A stretch of DNA of 46,442 nt from Actinomadura bangladeshensis (GTDB lineage Bacteria; Actinomycetota; Actinomycetes; Streptosporangiales; Streptosporangiaceae), in the NCBI RefSeq assembly GCF_004348335.1, contig NZ_SMJW01000028.1, positions 1 through 46,442 of the forward strand, read 5' to 3'. The notes under the pieces are model-generated. The model saw only the letters and a program-made list of their open reading frames with translations, ran no database searches and was not told where the DNA came from. Positions 42,275 through 46,442 of this stretch are shown here, piece after piece; position 1 is the first letter of the stretch; every line of letters starts with the position of its first letter. A program made the translations under genes and the position numbers.

Positions 42275-45200
42275 GTGGGGATTCCGGGGATGTCGCTCGC
42301 CAGGACGGCGCTCTCCGTCCCGGTCGCGGCGGCGGAGACGGCGTCGAAACTGGCCCTGCAGGGCGCGGCGCTGGGCGCGCGCACGACCGCCGCCGGGGCG
42401 CGCACCGGCGCGCGGGCCGCCGCGGGCGCCGCCCACGGGATCGGTGACCTGGGCACGGGCGTGCGCCGGACGGCCGGTTCCGTCGCGGTCCTCGCCGCCG
42501 GGGGACCCGCGCGGCGGGTGTGGGCGCACGGCGGCCGGGCGCACATCCAGGCGAACGGCCTGGCGGGCGACGGGCTGCGGCAGAGGCGGTACGCGCGGGC
42601 GCTGACCGAGGCGCTGCGGCGCCTGGACGGTGTCCGCTGGGCGGAGGTCAACGCCGTCGCGGGCCACGTCCTCGTCTCCTACGCGCAGGGCTCCGTGGAT
42701 CTGGACACCCTCGTCCAGGCCGTCGAGGACGTGGAGGACGCCCAGAAGGCCGGCGGCTTCGACGAGTCCGCGCACGCCCGGCGGCCGGACGACGACATGG
42801 CGTGGACGGGCGCGGTGACGACGCTCGCCACCGACTGCGCGGGCGCCGCGGCGGCCCTGGCCGGCAGGCTGCTGCTCCTCCCGCCGGTGCCGAGCCCGGT
42901 GCGCGCGGCGGTGGCGCTGGCCGACTCGGTCCCGCAGCTCCGGTCGACGCTGGAGCGGCGGCTCGGCGGACTCCGCGCGGACGCCCTGCTCGGCGCGGCC
43001 AACGCGATCGTCCAGGGGGCCGGGCAGGGCGTCGCGCCGGTGGCCACCGACGCCGTGCACCGCGTCTTCCAGCTCTACGAGATCCGGGCGCGCCGCGACG
43101 CGTGGCGGCGCCGCGAGCCGCAGCTGGCCGTGGCGGGCCGCCTGCCGCAGGACTGCGGAAGGCCGGCGGAGCGGCCGTGCCCGCTGCCGGACGGGCCGGT
43201 GGAGCGGGCCGCGAACCGCACCGCGCTCGCCGACCTGCTCGGCTCCGCCGGCGTCATGGCCGGCACCCACGACCCGTCCGCCGTCGCCGAGATGCTGCTC
43301 GCGACCGTGCCGAAGGCGGCGCGGTCCGGCCGCGAGGCGTTCGCCGCCGTGCTGGGCCACGACCTCGCGCGCCGCGGCGTCGTCGCCCTGGACCCGGGAG
43401 CGCTGCGCCGGCTCGACCGGGTCGACGCGGTCGTCATCGACTCGGCGGTGCTGTGCGACGGGGAGCTGCGGCTGCTGTCGGCGGTCTCCACCAGCGGCGC
43501 GCTCGATGACGCGGACGTGTGGCGGCTGGCCGGCGCGGTGCTCGCCGGGTACGGCCGCGACGACCTCGCCCGGCCGGGACCGTGGCCGCAGAAGCCCGAC
43601 CCCGGCCGGCCGGAGCCGGGATGGCGGCTGGAGCGGGCGGCCGACGCACCGTCCGCCGGCCCCGCCGACCCGGACGGCGTCACCCTCGACCTCCTCGACG
43701 ACCGGGGCGAGCGGTGCGGCCGGGTCCGGGCCGGCTGCTCGCTGGACCGCCTGGCCGAAGCGCTGCTGTCGGCGGCGCACGAGGCGGCCGACGTGGTCGT
43801 CCTCACCGAGCACGCCAGCACCCGGGAACTGCTCGCCTGGGGCGACGACACCCCCACCGCCGTCGAGGACCTGGCGCAGTCGGTGCGGGAGCTGCAGGAG
43901 GAAGGACACGGGGTCCTCGCCATCGCCTGCGGCCGGGACGAGGCGCTCGACGCGGCCGACGTCGGCGTCAGCGTCCTGCGCGGGCACGGGCTCGCCGACT
44001 GGCGCGCCGACCTCGTCTGCGGGCCGGGGCTGGCCGAGGCGTGGCGGCTGCTGACGGCCGTCCCGTTCGCCCGCCGCGCCGCCCACCGGTCCGCGCAGCT
44101 CGCGCTGAGCGCGTCGGCACTGGGCGCGCTGCTCATCGTCGGACGGCGCCGCCGCATCGGACGGGGGAGGCTGCGCCGCCTCACCGGCTCCTGGCAGGAC
44201 ATCCCGCCCGTGCACGCCGCCTCCCTGTCGGCGATGCTGGCGAACGCGCTCAGCGCCCGGCGGCTGAACCACCGCCCGCTGCCGCCGCCCATCATCCGGG
44301 ACGCCTGGCACGTCTTCACCGCCGAAGAGGCGTACCGGCGGCTGGTCCCCGGCGCGGGCGGGCGGCCGCAGGCGCCGCCGCGGCACCGGCCGGCGCCCGG
44401 ACCCGCCGGGACGCTGCTGCGCCTCGCCGCGGCCGTCCGGCAGGAGCTCGACGACCCGCTGACGCCCATCCTCGCGCTCGGCGCGGCGGCCTCGGCGGTG
44501 GTCGGCTCCAGCGTGGACGCGGCGCTGGTCGCCGGGGTCATGACCGGAAACGCCCTCATCGGCGGCGTCCAGCGGATGCGGGCCGAGCGCGCCCTCGGCG
44601 AGCTGATGCTCGGCCAGCGGATCCAGGCGCGCCGGGTGTCCGCGGTCCCGCCGCCGGCCGGCGAGCCGGACTTCGCGCGGCTCCGCAACGCCGCGAGCGA
44701 CCAGGTGACCGCCGACCGCCTGCGCACCGGCGACGTGATCCTGCTCCGCTCGGAGGACGTCGTCCCGGCGGACGCCCGGCTGCTGTGGTCCGAGTCCCTC
44801 GAAGTGGACGAGGCCACGCTGACCGGCGAGTCCGTCCCCGTCGACAAGATCGTCGAGCCGTCCCCCGGCGCCGACCCCGCCGACCGGCACTGCATGGTCT
44901 ACGAGGGGACGACGGTCGTCGCGGGCGGCGCCGTCGCCCTCGTCGTCGCCACCGCCGACGCCACCGAGACCGGACGCGCCGCCGCGCTGGCCGGGGCCGC
45001 CGACGCCTCCGCCAGCATGCAGACGCGGCTCGCCGAACTCACCCACCAGGCCCTGCCGGCGACCGCGCTCGGCGGAGCGGCCGTGACCGTCCTCGGCATG
45101 CTGCGCGGCCTGCCGCTGCGCCGGGCCCTGGAATCGGGCGTCGCGGTCGCCGTCGCCGCCGTCCCCGAGGGACTGCCCCTCGTCGCCACCGCCTCGCAGC

Positions 45201-46442
45201 TCGCCGCCGCCCGGCGGCTGTCCGGCCTCGGCGTGCTCGTCCGCTCCACCCGCGCCCTGGAGGGCCTCGGCCGGGTGGACACCCTGTGCTTCGACAAGAC
45301 CGGCACCCTCACCGAGGGCCGGCTCCGCCTCGTCCGCGCGGCCGGGCCCGCCCGCCCGCTGCCGCTCACCGGCGACGAGGGCCGCCGCATCCTGCGGACC
45401 GCCGCCCGCGCCTGCCCGCCGCCCGGCGGCCGGAAGGCCCCGCACGCCACCGACCGGGCCGTGCTGGACCGCGCCGCGAACCTGCCGCCCGACGGCCGGT
45501 GGCGGCTGGAGGAGGAACTGCCGTTCGAGACCACCCGCGGCTTCTCCGCGTCCCTCGGACACGACGGCGACCGGGCCGTCATCGCGGTGAAGGGCGCGCC
45601 CGAGGTCCTGCTGGCCAAGTGCTCCCGGATCCCCGGGCGGGACGGGGCGGACGCGCCGCTCACCGCCGCCGGGCGCCGGGCGGCCGCCGCGGCGGTCCGG
45701 CGGCTGGCCGGGCAGGGCCTGCGCGTCCTCGCCATCGCCGAGCGCGCCGTCCCCGACGCGGCCGCGGCGCGCGGCGAGCTCGCCGGCCACGTCGCCGACC
45801 TCACCCTGCTCGGCTTCGTCGGCATCGCCGATCCGCCGCGCCCCAGCGCCGAGGAGGCGGTGCAGCGGCTGCACGGGGCGGGCGTGCGCGTCACCATGAT
45901 CACCGGCGACCATCCCGACACCGCCGCGGCCGTCGCCGCCGAGCTCGGCATCCCGGACGCCGACCGGGTCGTCACCGGCGCCGAGCTCGACGCGATGCCC
46001 GCCGCCGAGCGGGTCCGGGCCGTCGAGCGCGCCGCCGTCTTCGCCCGGGTCTCGCCCGCCCACAAGGTCCGCATCGTGCGCGACCTGCGCAAGGCCGGAC
46101 GGGTCGTGGCGATGACCGGCGACGGCGCCAACGACGCCGCCGCCATCCGCCGCGCCGACGTCGGCATCGCGGTCGCCGGCCGCAGCTCCGGCGCGGCCCG
46201 GTCCGCCGCGGACCTCGTCCTCACCGCGCCCGACACCGCGCTCATCCTGGACGCGTTGCGCGAGGGCCGCGCCCTGTGGCACAGCGTGCGCGACGCCGCC
46301 GCGATCCTCGTCGGCGGCAACGCGGGGGAGGTGGCCTTCACCGTCCTCGGCACGGCCCTCGGCGGGCGGGCACCGCTCAGCACCCGCCAGCTCCTGGTCG
46401 TGAACATGCTGACCGACATGCTGCCGTCCCTCGCCGTGGCGA
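42275..46442 (+). CDS. CtpI-like P-type ATPase with long N-terminal extension (3' end outside window)
   Basis: At least 1389 residues are present and the frame is open at the window edge. The first ~650 residues hold Ala/Arg-rich sequence, a degenerate HMA-like segment (WAEVNAVAGHVLVSYAQGSVD, without CxxC) and a degenerate HAD-like region (VVIDSAVLCDGELRLLSAVS, VDAVVIDS in place of DKTGT). The ATPase core follows: LTGESVPVDK at 849-858, PEGLP, phosphorylation site Asp1007 in CFDKTGTLTEG, KGAPEVLL, MITGDHPDT and GDGANDAAAI at 1282-1291. The layout matches mycobacterial CtpI, about 1600 residues, of unknown ion. The GTG at 42275 has GGAGGAG 6 nt upstream. PEGLP argues against a heavy-metal pump. 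Confidence 0.88.
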   Translation, partial: MGIPGMSLARTALSVPVAAAETASKLALQGAALGARTTAAGARTGARAAAGAAHGIGDLGTGVRRTAGSVAVLAAGGPARRVWAHGGRAHIQANGLAGDGLRQRRYARALTEALRRLDGVRWAEVNAVAGHVLVSYAQGSVDLDTLVQAVEDVEDAQKAGGFDESAHARRPDDDMAWTGAVTTLATDCAGAAAALAGRLLLLPPVPSPVRAAVALADSVPQLRSTLERRLGGLRADALLGAANAIVQGAGQGVAPVATDAVHRVFQLYEIRARRDAWRRREPQLAVAGRLPQDCGRPAERPCPLPDGPVERAANRTALADLLGSAGVMAGTHDPSAVAEMLLATVPKAARSGREAFAAVLGHDLARRGVVALDPGALRRLDRVDAVVIDSAVLCDGELRLLSAVSTSGALDDADVWRLAGAVLAGYGRDDLARPGPWPQKPDPGRPEPGWRLERAADAPSAGPADPDGVTLDLLDDRGERCGRVRAGCSLDRLAEALLSAAHEAADVVVLTEHASTRELLAWGDDTPTAVEDLAQSVRELQEEGHGVLAIACGRDEALDAADVGVSVLRGHGLADWRADLVCGPGLAEAWRLLTAVPFARRAAHRSAQLALSASALGALLIVGRRRRIGRGRLRRLTGSWQDIPPVHAASLSAMLANALSARRLNHRPLPPPIIRDAWHVFTAEEAYRRLVPGAGGRPQAPPRHRPAPGPAGTLLRLAAAVRQELDDPLTPILALGAAASAVVGSSVDAALVAGVMTGNALIGGVQRMRAERALGELMLGQRIQARRVSAVPPPAGEPDFARLRNAASDQVTADRLRTGDVILLRSEDVVPADARLLWSESLEVDEATLTGESVPVDKIVEPSPGADPADRHCMVYEGTTVVAGGAVALVVATADATETGRAAALAGAADASASMQTRLAELTHQALPATALGGAAVTVLGMLRGLPLRRALESGVAVAVAAVPEGLPLVATASQLAAARRLSGLGVLVRSTRALEGLGRVDTLCFDKTGTLTEGRLRLVRAAGPARPLPLTGDEGRRILRTAARACPPPGGRKAPHATDRAVLDRAANLPPDGRWRLEEELPFETTRGFSASLGHDGDRAVIAVKGAPEVLLAKCSRIPGRDGADAPLTAAGRRAAAAAVRRLAGQGLRVLAIAERAVPDAAAARGELAGHVADLTLLGFVGIADPPRPSAEEAVQRLHGAGVRVTMITGDHPDTAAAVAAELGIPDADRVVTGAELDAMPAAERVRAVERAAVFARVSPAHKVRIVRDLRKAGRVVAMTGDGANDAAAIRRADVGIAVAGRSSGAARSAADLVLTAPDTALILDALREGRALWHSVRDAAAILVGGNAGEVAFTVLGTALGGRAPLSTRQLLVVNMLTDMLPSLAVA

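Noticed and set aside
42130..42447. Plus-strand frame encoding repeated MGRPVV units over the 15-nt array
   Set aside because: It is a by-product of the repeat; it runs into the CtpI-like gene in another frame and has no ribosome site.
42086..46282. Very long minus-strand open frames opposite the CtpI-like gene, and similar long antisense frames elsewhere
   Set aside because: They are shadow frames of high-G+C coding DNA; their products are Arg/Gly/Pro-rich without domains, while the opposite strand encodes clear families.

Overview
The window is chromosomal-type DNA of very high G+C content. Genes are tightly packed, often with ATGA-type overlaps and frequent GTG starts. This, together with actinobacterial families (SCO6745-like protein, SpoIIE-type phosphatase, mycobacterial-style FAAL, DosR-like regulator, CtpI-like ATPase), points to a filamentous actinomycete. 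Thermomonosporaceae/Actinomadura or a relative is my guess, from gene style only. I see no rRNA, tRNA, phage, insertion sequence or CRISPR array.

Layout. (1) 0-6.7 kb: an MFS transporter, a divergent operon of secreted lipase, fatty acid desaturase and fatty-acyl-AMP ligase, then a convergent PucR-type regulator. (2) 6.9-14.3 kb: selenocysteine machinery selA-selB-selD, facing a selenocysteine-containing formate dehydrogenase. Its UGA at 13717-13719 is read through and is followed by a SECIS-like hairpin. (3) 14.4-19 kb: a secreted alpha/beta hydrolase, an SCO6745-family protein, a SpoIIE-type phosphatase and a MarR regulator, all on the minus strand. (4) 19.4-29.5 kb: L-arabinose catabolism. 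A LacI-family regulator and araD-araA-araB lie on the plus strand; a ChvE/MmsA/MmsB-type sugar ABC transporter operon ending in a second LacI regulator lies on the minus strand. (5) 29.7-46.4 kb: a hypoxia/nitrogen-oxide stress island. On the minus strand an Acg-like nitroreductase, hemerythrin, nitronate monooxygenase-like protein, radical SAM/SPASM protein, PRC-barrel protein and small membrane protein follow one another. On the plus strand are a membrane-anchored copper nitrite reductase fusion, a CopD-like membrane protein and a DGC-domain protein. Then come a P2-type ATPase co-transcribed with a DosR/DevR-like response regulator, a cyclic-nucleotide-binding protein and a large CtpI-like P-type ATPase that runs off the window end.

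The island is tied together by four near-identical 14-16 nt inverted repeats (consensus GGGACCTTSGGCCCT). They lie in its two divergent intergenic regions, and DosR-type control is the simplest reading. A second structural surprise is a 64-nt hairpin sequence with perfect 27-bp arms, present twice about 13 kb apart in opposite orientation. Each copy sits between convergent genes (selD/fdh and araB/lacI). The most unusual protein is the nitrite reductase at 34930-37215: a polytopic membrane domain, an extra type-1 copper cupredoxin domain and a complete NirK in one chain, with a visible change of codon use at the domain junction.
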